The notes beneath the pieces were generated by a model that worked only from the letters and a program-made list of their open reading frames with translations, made no database searches and had not been told where the DNA came from. From Knoellia locipacati (lineage in GTDB: Bacteria; Actinomycetota; Actinomycetes; Actinomycetales; Dermatophilaceae), in the NCBI RefSeq assembly GCF_007992835.1, contig NZ_BKBA01000009.1:248001-312000 (forward strand): a stretch of DNA of 64,000 bases, written 5' to 3'. Within the stretch, counting starts at the first letter, position 1, and every line of letters starts with the position of its first letter. Both the position numbers and the translations under genes were made by a program. This document shows, in pieces, positions 13,900 through 22,601 of this stretch.

Positions 13900-14607
13900 T
13901 CAGCCGGCGGTCGCCTGCGCGGTCACCGGGAGGTGCCGGCCGAGCCACTGTGTCGTCTGCTGCCAGGCGGCCGCCGACGCCTGGGCGTGGTGGAACATCG
14001 GCGACGGGTTGTCGAAGGCGTGGCCTGCGCCGGGGTGCACCTCGAACGTCACGTCGTCGGAGCCCTCCGTCACCGCTCGCTCGATGTCGCGCACGGTGTC
14101 GAGGGGGATGTAGTCGTCACTGTCGCCGAAGTGGTGAAGGCTCGGCGAGGTCACCTCGGGCGCGAGACCGAGCAGGCCCGGCAGCGCGGAGCCGTAGTAG
14201 CTCACGAGCGCATCCGGCTTCGGGTCTGCCACCGCGGCGACGTTGAACGCCATGCCGCCACCGAAGCAGAAGCCGAGCACGCCCGCGCCACCCGCGACGG
14301 CCGGGTGAGCCCGCAGCGCGGCCACCGCGTCGACACCGTCGGCGACGGCGAGCTGCCAGTCGACCTCCTCGAGCAGGGCCATCGCGCGGGGGAGCCCCTC
14401 GCCGCCCTCCTCGACCACCGGGTCGCCGAGGCGTCCGTAGAGGTGGGGGACGAGCACGACGTACCCGAGGTCGGCGAGGTCCTGGGCCCGCGACCGGATG
14501 TAGTCGGTCACCCCGAAGATCTCCTGGAACAGGACGATCCCCGGACCGGAGCCCGATGCGGGCAGCAGCAGGTCAGCGGGGATCTCGAGTGCGATGTCGT
14601 CGGCCAT
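13900..14607 (-). CDS. Dienelactone hydrolase family protein
   Basis: 235 residues with the cysteine-nucleophile elbow GFCFGGGM (about 123), the acid in GDSDDYIP (about 172) and the histidine in GAGHAFDN (about 204), as in carboxymethylenebutenolidase-type enzymes. The physiological substrate is unknown. ATG 14607 (MADDIALEIPADL) is preferred over the ATG at 14676 because that extension runs through the upstream hairpin. With the peroxiredoxin gene it forms a minus-strand pair inserted between prcA and pafA. Confidence 0.88.
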   Translation of the reverse strand: MADDIALEIPADLLLPASGSGPGIVLFQEIFGVTDYIRSRAQDLADLGYVVLVPHLYGRLGDPVVEEGGEGLPRAMALLEEVDWQLAVADGVDAVAALRAHPAVAGGAGVLGFCFGGGMAFNVAAVADPKPDALVSYYGSALPGLLGLAPEVTSPSLHHFGDSDDYIPLDTVRDIERAVTEGSDDVTFEVHPGAGHAFDNPSPMFHHAQASAAAWQQTTQWLGRHLPVTAQATAG

Positions 14608-14619
14608 GAGCACATCTTG

Positions 14620-14685
14620 CTCGACTTCTTGCCCTGCTGGGACACCTCGCTGGCGCTCACCGTCCCAGCAGGGCAAGAAGTCGAG
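14620..14685 (-). terminator. Perfect 24-bp inverted repeat between peroxiredoxin and dienelactone hydrolase genes
   Basis: Arms 14620-14643 and 14662-14685 are perfect complements (core CTTCTTGCCCTGCTGGGA) around an 18-nt loop. The repeat begins two bases after the peroxiredoxin stop, so it is a probable terminator or attenuator, and it lies 12 nt from the next start codon. The arms are less GC-rich than the surroundings, like the other intergenic palindromes of this window. Confidence 0.75.
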
Positions 14686-14687
14686 GG

Positions 14688-15323
14688 TCAGGCGGTGGGC
14701 GCCGCCGCGTAGCGCAGGTAGGGCTTGACCTCCTCGACATCCTTGAACTTCTCCAGGGCGTCCTCGGTGGAGACGGTCGGTGCGACGATGACGCGCTCGC
14801 CGCGCTTCCAGTCCGCCGGCGTCGAGAAGGGCCCGGAGTCGTTGACCTGGAGGGCGTCGAGGGCGCGCAGGACCTCGTCGAAGTTGCGCCCGGCGCTCTT
14901 GGGGTAGGTCAGCGTGAGGCGGACCTTGCCCTTGGGGTCGATGAGGAAGACCGAGCGCACGCTCGAGGTGTCACCCTCGCCCGGGTGGATCATGTCGTAG
15001 AGCTCGGCGACCTTGCGGTCCTTGTCGGCGACGATCGGGTAGGTCACGGCCGAGCCTCCGACCTCCTCGATGTCCTTCTTCCAGGCCTGGTGGTCGTCGA
15101 TGGCGTCGACCGACACGGCGAGCACCTTGGCGTTGCGGTCGGCCCACTCGTCCTTGAGGGCGGCGACACGACCGAGCTCGGTGGTGCACACCGGCGTGAA
15201 GTCGGCCGGGTGGCTGAAGAGGACGGCCCAGCCGTCGCCCTTCCAGTCGCGGAAGCTGATCTCACCCTCGGTGGTCTCAGCGGTGAAGTCAGGGGCGGTG
15301 TCGCCGAGACGCAGCGTGGCCAT
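14688..15323 (-). CDS. 1-Cys peroxiredoxin (Prx6 family)
   Basis: 211-residue thiol peroxidase. The peroxidatic motif is HPADFTPVCTTELG (Cys about 45) and the Prx6-type C-terminal dimerisation domain (WKRGERVIVAPTVS, EVKPYLRYA) is complete. It reduces hydrogen peroxide or alkyl hydroperoxides in the cytoplasm. GAGAGGA lies 8 nt before the ATG. It is divergent from pafA, and two CGGATGCTGGA direct repeats occupy the shared intergenic region. Confidence 0.93.
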   Translation of the reverse strand: MATLRLGDTAPDFTAETTEGEISFRDWKGDGWAVLFSHPADFTPVCTTELGRVAALKDEWADRNAKVLAVSVDAIDDHQAWKKDIEEVGGSAVTYPIVADKDRKVAELYDMIHPGEGDTSSVRSVFLIDPKGKVRLTLTYPKSAGRNFDEVLRALDALQVNDSGPFSTPADWKRGERVIVAPTVSTEDALEKFKDVEEVKPYLRYAAAPTA

Positions 15324-15382
15324 CGGGGAGTCCTCTCATCGGTAACGCGAAGTTGTCGAATCCCCAACATGCCGTTACTGGC

Positions 15383-15414
15383 CGGATGCTGGAACAACCG
15401 TTTCGGATGCTGGA
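15383..15414. promoter_or_regulatory. Pair of 11-bp direct repeats upstream of peroxiredoxin and pafA
   Basis: CGGATGCTGGA occurs at 15383-15393 and 15404-15414, start to start 21 bp, two turns of the helix. The pair lies 60-91 bp before the peroxiredoxin start and 57-88 bp before the pafA start. Spacing on one face of the DNA suggests a transcription-factor site, but no known consensus is recognised. Confidence 0.45.
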
Positions 15415-15470
15415 CTCCCGGTCCGCGCCACCACCGCCGGCGCGGCGCCCATCGAGACTAGGGTGGCGCC

Positions 15471-16832
15471 ATGGAGCGACGGATCTTCGGGATCGAGAAC
15501 GAGTACGGCATCACCGCCTCGTCCGAGGGCCAGCGCACCCTCACGCCCGACGAGGTCGCCCGCTACCTCTTCCGCAAGGTCGTCGCCTGGGGCCGGTCGA
15601 GCAACGTCTTCCTCGCCAACGGCTCGCGGCTCTACCTCGACGTCGGCAGCCACCCCGAGTACGCCACCGCCGAGTGCGACTCGCTGCGCCAGCTCGTCGC
15701 CCACGACCGGGCGGGGGAGCGGGTCGTCGAGGGGCTCGTCGCCGACGCGCAGGCACGGCTGCACGAGGACGGCGTCAACGGCGAGATCTACGTCTTCAAG
15801 AACAACACCGACTCGGCCGGCAACTCCTACGGCTGCCACGAGAACTACCTCGTCGGTCGCGGGGGCGACTTCCAGGTGTTCTCGGACACGCTGCTGCCCT
15901 TCCTCATCAGCCGCCAGATCATCTGTGGCGCGGGCAAGCTCGTCCGCACCTCCAAGGGCGTCGAGTACGCCGTGAGCCAGCGGGCCGACCACATCTGGGA
16001 GGGGGTCTCGTCGGCGACGACCCGCAGCCGTCCCATCATCAACACCCGCGACGAGCCGCACGCCGACGCCGAGCAGTACCGCCGGCTGCACGTCATCGTC
16101 GGTGACTCCAACATGAGCGAGACCACGACGATGCTCAAGGTGGGCTCGTGCGACCTCGTCCTGCGGATGATCGAGGACGGCGTCGTCATGCGCGACCTCA
16201 CCCTCGAGAACCCCATCCGAGCCATCCGTGAGATCAGCCATGACATGACCGGGCGGCGGCTCGTCCGCCTCGCCAACGGCCGTGAGCTGAGCGCCCTCGA
16301 CCTTCAGCGCGAGTACCTCGCCGCCGCAGCGGCATACGTCGAGCGCGAGGGTGCTCGCGATCCCGACCACAAGACCGTCCTCGACCTCTGGGAGCGCACC
16401 CTCGACGCGGTCGAGAGCGGCAACCACGGCGCCGTCGACACCGAGATCGACTGGATCATCAAGCACAAGCTGCTCGACGACTACGCCAGCAGGCACGGGC
16501 TCGACCTCGACTCCCCGCGGCTCGCCCAGATCGACCTCGCCTACCACGACATCACGCGGCGCCGGGGGCTGTTCTACCTGCTCCAGGCACGTGGCAGGGC
16601 GGCGCGCGCCGTCACCGACCCGGAGATCTTCGAGGCCAAGGTCAGGCCGCCACAGACCACGCGCGCCAAGCTGCGCGGCGACTTCATCCGGGCCGCCCAG
16701 GAGCACCGTCGCGACTTCACCGTCGACTGGGTGCACCTCAAGCTCAACGACCAGGCCCAGCGGACCGTGCTGTGCAAGGACCCCTTCCGCAACGAGGACC
16801 CGCGGGTGCAGCGGCTCATCTCCGGCATGTGA
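15471..16832 (+). CDS. pafA: Pup ligase PafA
   Basis: ATP-dependent ligase that joins the Pup C-terminal glutamate to substrate lysines; 453 residues. [14 protein letters not shown], the metal/ATP segments [15 protein letters not shown] and [19 protein letters not shown], and [19 protein letters not shown] match PafA, and the Dop loop is absent. TAGGGT (15459-15464) lies 6 nt before the ATG, so it has its own leaderless promoter. It is separated from prcA by two oppositely oriented genes. Confidence 0.97.
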   Translation: MERRIFGIENEYGITASSEGQRTLTPDEVARYLFRKVVAWGRSSNVFLANGSRLYLDVGSHPEYATAECDSLRQLVAHDRAGERVVEGLVADAQARLHEDGVNGEIYVFKNNTDSAGNSYGCHENYLVGRGGDFQVFSDTLLPFLISRQIICGAGKLVRTSKGVEYAVSQRADHIWEGVSSATTRSRPIINTRDEPHADAEQYRRLHVIVGDSNMSETTTMLKVGSCDLVLRMIEDGVVMRDLTLENPIRAIREISHDMTGRRLVRLANGRELSALDLQREYLAAAAAYVEREGARDPDHKTVLDLWERTLDAVESGNHGAVDTEIDWIIKHKLLDDYASRHGLDLDSPRLAQIDLAYHDITRRRGLFYLLQARGRAARAVTDPEIFEAKVRPPQTTRAKLRGDFIRAAQEHRRDFTVDWVHLKLNDQAQRTVLCKDPFRNEDPRVQRLISGM

Positions 16833-16917
16833 CGCACGAGGTGATCTCAGGGAGCTGACAGGTCCAGTGGTTATGGTGGGGAGATCCCACCCCCCGCTCG
16901 ATCTGAGGTCATCTGCT

Positions 16918-17862
16918 GTGTCCCGCGCCCGTTTCGCCCCTCTCGCCGCTGCCCTGACCGTCGGCGCCGTCGCCCTCGTCGGCTGCGGCTCCGGCAGCTC
17001 TGGCGACACCAAGGCCGACACCGGCCCGCTGGCCCAGGTCAAGGTCGAGGGCACCGACCCGGCCAAGGAGCCGACCGTCACGGTGTCGCCCCAGCCCCTC
17101 AAGCTCACCGCCGAGACCAAGCGCGTCATCACCGAGGGCGAGGGCAAGGCGGCGGGCAAGACCGACATGCTCTCGATCAAGGCCCAGGTCGTCAACGGCG
17201 CCGACGGCAAGGTCGTGACGAGCACCTGGAAGGAGGGCCAGACCCTCGGAATCGACCTCACCGACCAGCAGATGCTCCCGCTCTTCACCAAGCACCTCGT
17301 CGGCGCCAAGCCCGGCGCGCGCCTGCTCCTCGGCGCGCCCACCAAGGACGTCTACGGTCCCGAGGGCAAGAGCGACATGGGCCTCAAGGCCGACGACCCG
17401 ATCCTCTTCGTCGTCGACGTCGACAAGGTGATCGCCCCGCTCAAGGAGGCCGAGGGCGCGGCCGTCGCACCCAAGTCCGGCCTGCCGACCGTGAAGATGA
17501 ACCCCGGCAAGGCAGCGACGATCACCATGCCCAAGACCACCGCGCCCACCGCCCTGGTCAACCAGCCGCTCGTCACCGGCACCGGCGCCAAGGTCGAGAA
17601 GGGCCAGACCATCAAGGTCGCCTACACCGGCGCCCTCTGGCGTGACGGCAAGGTCTTCGACTCCAACGCCACCGGCTACCCGACCGCCATCGGCGTCGGC
17701 GCGGTCGTGCCCGGCTGGGACAAGGCGATCGTCGGCCAGACCGTCGGCAGCCGCCTGCTCCTCGTCGTGCCGCCGGCCGACGGCTACGGCGCCCAGGGCC
17801 AGGGCGACATCAAGGGCACCGACACCATGGTCTTCGTCGTCGACATCCTCGGCGCCGTCTGA
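16918..17862 (+). CDS. Lipoprotein with two FKBP-type peptidyl-prolyl isomerase domains
   Basis: 314-residue predicted lipoprotein. A signal peptide ends in the lipobox LVGC (Cys about 22) followed by a Gly/Ser linker. A first, degenerate FKBP domain spans about 75-160. A second, better conserved FKBP domain spans about 220-314 (VAYTGALWRDGKVFDSN, VVPGWDKAIVGQ, GYGAQGQ). It probably assists folding at the outer face of the membrane. The start is GTG 16918 after TGAGGT; an ATG at 16874 would put the signal peptide too far inside. It heads a pair with the cytoplasmic FKBP gene. Confidence 0.85.
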   Translation: MSRARFAPLAAALTVGAVALVGCGSGSSGDTKADTGPLAQVKVEGTDPAKEPTVTVSPQPLKLTAETKRVITEGEGKAAGKTDMLSIKAQVVNGADGKVVTSTWKEGQTLGIDLTDQQMLPLFTKHLVGAKPGARLLLGAPTKDVYGPEGKSDMGLKADDPILFVVDVDKVIAPLKEAEGAAVAPKSGLPTVKMNPGKAATITMPKTTAPTALVNQPLVTGTGAKVEKGQTIKVAYTGALWRDGKVFDSNATGYPTAIGVGAVVPGWDKAIVGQTVGSRLLLVVPPADGYGAQGQGDIKGTDTMVFVVDILGAV

Positions 17863-17907
17863 GCCACCGTCCACCAGCGAACACCCCCTTTCCGAGAGGA
17901 CCCCCAC

Positions 17908-18294
17908 ATGGGATTCGACCCCGCCACCACCCGCCCCGAGATCGACTTCCCGGGTGACGAGGCTCCCACCGAGCTCGTCATCGAGGACATCGCCGTCGGT
18001 GACGGCGCCGAGGCCACCGCCGGCGCGACGATCTCCGCGCACTACGTCGGCGTCGCCCACTCCACCGGCGAGGAGTTCGACGCGTCCTGGAACCGCGGCG
18101 CGCCGCTGACCTTCCAGGTCGGTGTCGGCCAGGTCATCCGCGGCTGGGACGAGGGCATCGTCGGCATGCGCGAGGGTGGACGGCGCCGCCTGCTCATCCC
18201 GCCGACCTACGGCTACGGCGACCGGGGCGCGGGCAACGTCATCAAGCCCGGTGAGAGCCTGATCTTCGTCGTGGACCTCGTCAGCGTGCGCTGA
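17908..18294 (+). CDS. Cytoplasmic FKBP-type peptidyl-prolyl cis-trans isomerase
   Basis: 128 residues, one compact FKBP domain with no signal peptide: ISAHYVGVAHSTGEEFDASW, QVIRGWDEGIVGMREGGRR, IPPTYGYGDRG. These contain the substrate-pocket aromatic and Asp residues. GAGAGGA precedes the ATG. Its 3' end overlaps the convergent DUF3866 gene by 14 bp. Confidence 0.93.
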   Translation: MGFDPATTRPEIDFPGDEAPTELVIEDIAVGDGAEATAGATISAHYVGVAHSTGEEFDASWNRGAPLTFQVGVGQVIRGWDEGIVGMREGGRRRLLIPPTYGYGDRGAGNVIKPGESLIFVVDLVSVR

Positions 18295-19393
18295 CCGGCT
18301 CCACCCGCTGCGCGGCGCACACTCCGGCGACGGCACTGACGACGAACCCGGCCAGGTCCTCGTCGAGGCCCCGTCCCATGGTGGAGAGCTTCACCGGGGT
18401 GTGGCGCAGCGCCTCCAGCACGCCGTCCGTGCCGATCTCGACGACCTCGAGATCGGCACGGCTGCGTTCGGCGAGCCGTGCGGCCTGGCTGCGGACGAGG
18501 GCGGCGAGCTGTCCTCCACCGGCGGGCACCGGGACGAGCGCCGGCGACAGCAGGGCCTTCCCGTATGCCGTGGTGCTGTGGTGCGAGATCCCGCGGTGCC
18601 GTTCCCTGGGGTCGGCTCCCGAGACGCGCAGCGCCGCGATGCTCGTGCCGCCGAGGACGTGGGCCGCATGGAGTGCCTCGGCCGCGGCGACACCGGAGTA
18701 GCCCCACGGCGTGCCGGTGCCCACGTTGCCGGGTCCCTGGACGACGACCGTGACGTCGGCGTCCACGACGTGCCGGGCCGCGAGCAGGCCGCTGTGCAGC
18801 GACACGGCCTCGTGGTCACCGCCGAACGCCTGGCCCACGGTGATCGTGGCGGCGATCCAGCCCGCCTCCCTGAGCCCCGCGACCGCGCGGGAGAAGGCCA
18901 GCGGCAGTGCTCCGCCGTCGGTCATGACGTAGGCGACCCGGGCCTGCGGGCGCGCGAGCCGGACACCGGCGATGATCGCGGGCAGGGCGGAGTGCAGGTC
19001 GGCGACGACCACGGGCATCCCGTCGAGGGACTCGGCGTCCCGCAGGACGTGGTGGTGGGGGCTGTCCTGCTCGTCGACGGCGAGGAACATCTGCTGCTGC
19101 GGGGTGTAGCGGGCCTTGACGATGTGCCCGGGGGAGTCGGGGGCGTCGGCGGGGAGCCGGTCGGGCAGGGCCACGACGAACGCGAGCCCACCGGTGCCGA
19201 GACCCTTGAGCAGGGCGGAGGCATTGAGGACGACACGGTCCCCGGGCTCGGGACGACCGACCATCGCCGTGTAGGCGAGGGCTCGCACCTCCGTCGCGGG
19301 GTCGGTCGCGGGAGCCAGGCTCACGGCATACTCCACCGCCCCCGGCCACTCACGGATCTGTCGGAGGACCACACCGTCGCGCCACTGCATCAC
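18281..19393 (-). CDS. DUF3866 family protein
   Basis: 370-residue conserved protein of unknown function that often accompanies pafB/pafC in actinobacteria. Features: VRALAYTAMVGRPEPGDRVVLN near the start, the histidine-rich DSPHHHVLRDAESL (about 109-122), YVMTDGGALPLAFS, and QGPGNVGTGTPWGYSG. No transmembrane segment or known catalytic motif is evident. TAGCCT (19401-19406) lies 7 nt before the GTG, a leaderless arrangement. It is divergent from pafB with 32 bp between start codons. Confidence 0.85.
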   Translation of the reverse strand: MMQWRDGVVLRQIREWPGAVEYAVSLAPATDPATEVRALAYTAMVGRPEPGDRVVLNASALLKGLGTGGLAFVVALPDRLPADAPDSPGHIVKARYTPQQQMFLAVDEQDSPHHHVLRDAESLDGMPVVVADLHSALPAIIAGVRLARPQARVAYVMTDGGALPLAFSRAVAGLREAGWIAATITVGQAFGGDHEAVSLHSGLLAARHVVDADVTVVVQGPGNVGTGTPWGYSGVAAAEALHAAHVLGGTSIAALRVSGADPRERHRGISHHSTTAYGKALLSPALVPVPAGGGQLAALVRSQAARLAERSRADLEVVEIGTDGVLEALRHTPVKLSTMGRGLDEDLAGFVVSAVAGVCAAQRVEPVSAR

Positions 19394-19425
19394 GGGAGGC
19401 AGGCTATCGACTACCGTCGGACATC
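19394..19425. promoter_or_regulatory. Divergent leaderless promoters of DUF3866 and pafB
   Basis: The minus-strand -10 TAGCCT (19401-19406) is 7 nt from the DUF3866 GTG. The plus-strand -10 TACCGT (19412-19417) is 8 nt from the pafB ATG. The two -10 boxes are only 5 bp apart, so RNA polymerase could probably not occupy both at once. Confidence 0.5.
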
Positions 19426-20415
19426 ATGAGCGCAGCGCAGGGGCCGGCGGCCAAGACCGAGCGGCTGCTCAACCTCGTTCTCGTGCTCCTCTACACCCGC
19501 CGCCCGCTCGCCAAGGCCCAGATCCGGGGTCTCGTGCCGCAGTACGGCGAGACCGCGTCGACAGAGGCCTTCGACCGGATGTTCGAGCGCGACAAGGACG
19601 AGCTGCGCGCGCTCGGCGTGCCGCTCGTGACCGAGGAGATCGACGTCCTGCACGAGGACGAGCCGGGCTACCGCATCCACCAGCGCGACTACGCCCTGCC
19701 CGACATCGAGTTCGAGCCCGACGAGCTCGCCGTGCTCGGTCTCGCGAGCCGCAGCTGGGCGCAGGCCTCGATGGCCGGTCCCGCCGCCCAGGCGCTGCGC
19801 AAGCTCCGCGCATCCGACGTCGAGCGCGACGAGGGCGCCCTCATCGGCATCGAGCCGCGGCTGCGCACCACCGAGCCGGCGTTCGAGGCGGTCAAAGACG
19901 CCGTGCTGAGCCGCACCCCGATCACCTTCGGCTACCGCCGCCCCGAGCGCGCCGAGGCCCAGGTCCGCACCGTCCAGCCGTGGTCGCTCGTGCAGTGGCA
20001 CGGGCGCTGGTACCTCGCTGGCCACGACCTCGACCGTGACGACACCCGTGTCTTCCGGCTCTCGCGCATCGACGGCACGGTCCGCACGGCAGGACGCCCC
20101 GGCGCGTTCGAGGTCCCCGCCGACTTCGAGGCGCGCGTCCTCGTCGAACGCTCCGCGCCCAGCGGCGAGACCCGCGTCGCCCGCCTGCTCGTCCGTCCCG
20201 GCGCCGGCCACAGCCTGCGCCGCCGCGCCACCCGCACCTCCGACACCGACGGGAGCTGGTCCGAGCTGAGCATCGACTTCCACGACGTCGACGCGTTCGC
20301 CGCCGAGGTGGCCGGACACGCCGACGACGTCCAGGTGCTCGAGCCGTCCGAGCTGCTCGAGCGTGTGCAGAGCCACCTGCGGGGCGTGCTCGCGGCCCAC
20401 GAGGCAGGCGCCTGA
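19426..20415 (+). CDS. pafB: WYL-domain transcriptional regulator PafB
   Basis: 329 residues: N-terminal winged helix (RLLNLVLVLLYTRRPLAK, SFT-like DRMFERDKDELRALG), a WYL domain at about 145-240 (TFGYRRPERAE, WSLVQWHGRWYLAGHD) and a C-terminal extension. In mycobacteria PafB and PafC form a heterodimer that activates most DNA-damage genes independently of LexA. It overlaps pafC by TGATG, indicating coupled synthesis. Confidence 0.95.
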   Translation: MSAAQGPAAKTERLLNLVLVLLYTRRPLAKAQIRGLVPQYGETASTEAFDRMFERDKDELRALGVPLVTEEIDVLHEDEPGYRIHQRDYALPDIEFEPDELAVLGLASRSWAQASMAGPAAQALRKLRASDVERDEGALIGIEPRLRTTEPAFEAVKDAVLSRTPITFGYRRPERAEAQVRTVQPWSLVQWHGRWYLAGHDLDRDDTRVFRLSRIDGTVRTAGRPGAFEVPADFEARVLVERSAPSGETRVARLLVRPGAGHSLRRRATRTSDTDGSWSELSIDFHDVDAFAAEVAGHADDVQVLEPSELLERVQSHLRGVLAAHEAGA

Positions 20416-21383
20416 TGGCCACCGAGACCGCGACCAACCGGCTCACCCGCCTGCTGACGATGGTGCCCTGGCTCGTCAACCGGCAGGGGATCGAGCTCGA
20501 GGAGGCCGCACGGGGCCTGGGCGTCACCGTCGAGCAGCTCGAGTCCGACCTCAACCTGCTCTTCCTCTGCGGCTACGGCCAGATGCCCGACGAGCTCATC
20601 GAGGCCGACTGGGAGGAGGGCCGGGTCTTCGTGGGCAACGCCGACACGATCTCGCGGCCCCTGCGCCTCGGCGTCGACGAGGCCGTCACCCTCATCGTCG
20701 GCCTGCGCACGCTCCTCGACGTCCCCGGCCTCACCGAGCGCGACGCGATCGAGCGGGCGCTGGCCAAGCTCGAGGCCGCGGCCGGGACCGCGGCCGAGCC
20801 GGCGTCCCGCGTGTCGGTGGACCTCACGGACGCGGTCGACCCCCAGGTGCTGGCCCACGCCCGCGAGGGCGTGCAGCAGCACCGGCGCCTGCACCTCACC
20901 TACCACGTGCCCGGTCGTGACGAGTCGACCGAACGCGACGTCGACCCGATGCGCGTCATCGCCGCCGAGGGGCACTGGTACCTCGAGGGCTGGTGCCACC
21001 GCGCCGAGGGCGTGCGGATGTTCCGGCTCGACCGGGTCGAGGGGCTCACCGTGCTCGACGAGGACGGGACACCTCCCGACGGCGTGTCGCCGCGCGAGCT
21101 CGGCGAGAGCATCTTCAGCGCCACCGAGTCCGACCTGCTCGTGACGCTGCGGCTGCTGCCCGGCGCGCTGTGGGTGAGCGACTACTACCCGGTCGAGTCC
21201 ACGAGCGACGAGGCCGACGGGTCTCGCACCATCACCCTGCGCACGGCCGACACGGCCTGGCTCGAGCGACTCGTCCTGCGGATGGGCGGCCACGTGCTCG
21301 TCGTCTCACCGCAGGATCTCGGCGAACGCATCGCCGCGCGCGCCTCCGCAGCCCTGGCTCCACAGACCCACGACGTAGACTGA
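20415..21383 (+). CDS. pafC: WYL-domain transcriptional regulator PafC
   Basis: 322-residue partner of PafB with the same fold: wHTH at about 8-60 (RLLTMVPWLVNRQGIELEEAA), WYL domain at about 155-235 (LHLTYHVPGRDEST, VIAAEGHWYLEGWC), and a C-terminal domain ending with VVSPQDLGERIAARA. The ATG overlaps the pafB stop. tatA follows after 30 bp, so pafBC and tatAC probably share transcripts. Confidence 0.95.
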   Translation: MATETATNRLTRLLTMVPWLVNRQGIELEEAARGLGVTVEQLESDLNLLFLCGYGQMPDELIEADWEEGRVFVGNADTISRPLRLGVDEAVTLIVGLRTLLDVPGLTERDAIERALAKLEAAAGTAAEPASRVSVDLTDAVDPQVLAHAREGVQQHRRLHLTYHVPGRDESTERDVDPMRVIAAEGHWYLEGWCHRAEGVRMFRLDRVEGLTVLDEDGTPPDGVSPRELGESIFSATESDLLVTLRLLPGALWVSDYYPVESTSDEADGSRTITLRTADTAWLERLVLRMGGHVLVVSPQDLGERIAARASAALAPQTHDVD

Positions 21384-21413
21384 CCCCCGACCCTCACCGG
21401 AAGAAGGCAACTC

Positions 21414-21746
21414 ATGTTTGGTGGCCGACTCGGCGCCCCCGAGATCATCATCATCGCGGTCCTCCTCATCGTCATCTTCGGCTGGAAGCGCCTGCCCGAC
21501 GCGGCACGCAGCCTCGGCCGCTCGGCTCGCGTGTTCAAGTCCGAGGTCGACGAGATGAAGAACGACGGCAAGGACAAGAAGTCCGAGACCGTGTCCGGCG
21601 AGACCGTCCACGGTGGCCCCGTGCGTCGTGAGGCCGACGTCACCCCGACGACGGCCCAGGGCACGACGCCGATCCACGAGGACGCGCCCCGGACCGACAA
21701 CGTGTCGGGCGAGCAGACCGGCGACGCGACCCGCAAGATCGTCTGA
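21414..21746 (+). CDS. tatA: Sec-independent translocase subunit TatA
   Basis: 110 residues. The hallmark is a short N-terminal membrane helix ([20 protein letters not shown]) with the FG hinge, then an amphipathic helix ([20 protein letters not shown]) and a polar tail of about 60 residues. It forms the pore of the twin-arginine translocon with TatC encoded 12 bp downstream. Confidence 0.95.
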   Translation: MFGGRLGAPEIIIIAVLLIVIFGWKRLPDAARSLGRSARVFKSEVDEMKNDGKDKKSETVSGETVHGGPVRREADVTPTTAQGTTPIHEDAPRTDNVSGEQTGDATRKIV

Positions 21747-21758
21747 CCCGACCTCCCC

Positions 21759-22601
21759 ATGGCCCGAGTTGCGAGACCCGGTCGTCCTCGCCTGCCCCGG
21801 CGGCGAGAGCGCGACCCCGAAGGCAGGATGTCGCTCGGCGACCACCTGCGTGAGTTCCGTCGACGCCTCTTCATCGCGTCCGCGGCGCTCATCGTGTGCT
21901 CGGTCGTGGGCTGGTACCTCTTCGACATCATCTACGAGCACCTCACCGCCCCCATCGCGAACATCGCGAAGCAGCGCGGTGAGGGCTCGCTCATCGACCT
22001 CAACTACGCGGGGCTGACGGCGGCCTTCTCGCAGCGGCTCAGCCTGGCGATCTGGGCGGGCACCATCCTGTCCGCACCGATGTGGCTCTGGCAGGCGTGG
22101 GCGTTCATCGTCCCCGGGCTGACCCGCAAGGAGAAGCGGCTCTCCCTGATGTTCGTGGCGGCCATCGTCCCGCTCTTCCTCGGCGGCTGCTGGTTCGGCT
22201 ACACGACGCTGCCCAAGGCCGTCGAGATCCTCCTCGGCTTCACGCCGGAGGGTGCGGCGAACCTGCCCGAGGCGTCGCTCTACTTCGCCTTCGTCACCCG
22301 CTTCATCCTCGTCTTCGGGTTCGCGTTCCTCTTCCCGGTGGTCCTCGTCGCGCTCAACGTCGTCGGGGTCCTGCCGGCGCACATCATGATCAAGGGCTGG
22401 CGCCCCGCGGTCGTCCTCATCGTGGTGTTCGCCGCGATCGCGACGCCGACACCCGACCCCTACACGATGCTGCTGCTCGCCACGCCGCTCATCGTCCTGT
22501 ACTTCGTGGCCTACGGCATCGCCCGCCTCATCGACCGGCGCCGGGCGCAGGACCGCCCCGACTGGCTCGACGCCTCGGACGAAGAGGCCTCCACGCTGTG
22601 A
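21759..22601 (+). CDS. tatC: Sec-independent translocase subunit TatC
   Basis: 280-residue, six-helix membrane protein that receives twin-arginine signal peptides. MSLGDHLREFRRRLFIA at about 24-40 is the conserved cytoplasmic N-terminus with the signal-binding glutamate, followed by PMWLWQAWAFIVPGL and TPTPDPYTMLLLATPL. The 23 basic residues before MSLGD make the internal ATG 21828 an alternative start. The stop overlaps the GTG of the lipid kinase gene. Confidence 0.95.
   Translation: MARVARPGRPRLPRRRERDPEGRMSLGDHLREFRRRLFIASAALIVCSVVGWYLFDIIYEHLTAPIANIAKQRGEGSLIDLNYAGLTAAFSQRLSLAIWAGTILSAPMWLWQAWAFIVPGLTRKEKRLSLMFVAAIVPLFLGGCWFGYTTLPKAVEILLGFTPEGAANLPEASLYFAFVTRFILVFGFAFLFPVVLVALNVVGVLPAHIMIKGWRPAVVLIVVFAAIATPTPDPYTMLLLATPLIVLYFVAYGIARLIDRRRAQDRPDWLDASDEEASTL

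Noticed and set aside
14608-14687. Extended start of the dienelactone hydrolase at 14676
   Set aside because: The additional 23 residues are encoded across the perfect hairpin and are not protein-like; ATG 14607 gives the normal family start.
15375-17345. 656-codon minus-strand ORF
   Set aside because: Overlaps pafA and the FKBP lipoprotein in antisense and has no motif.
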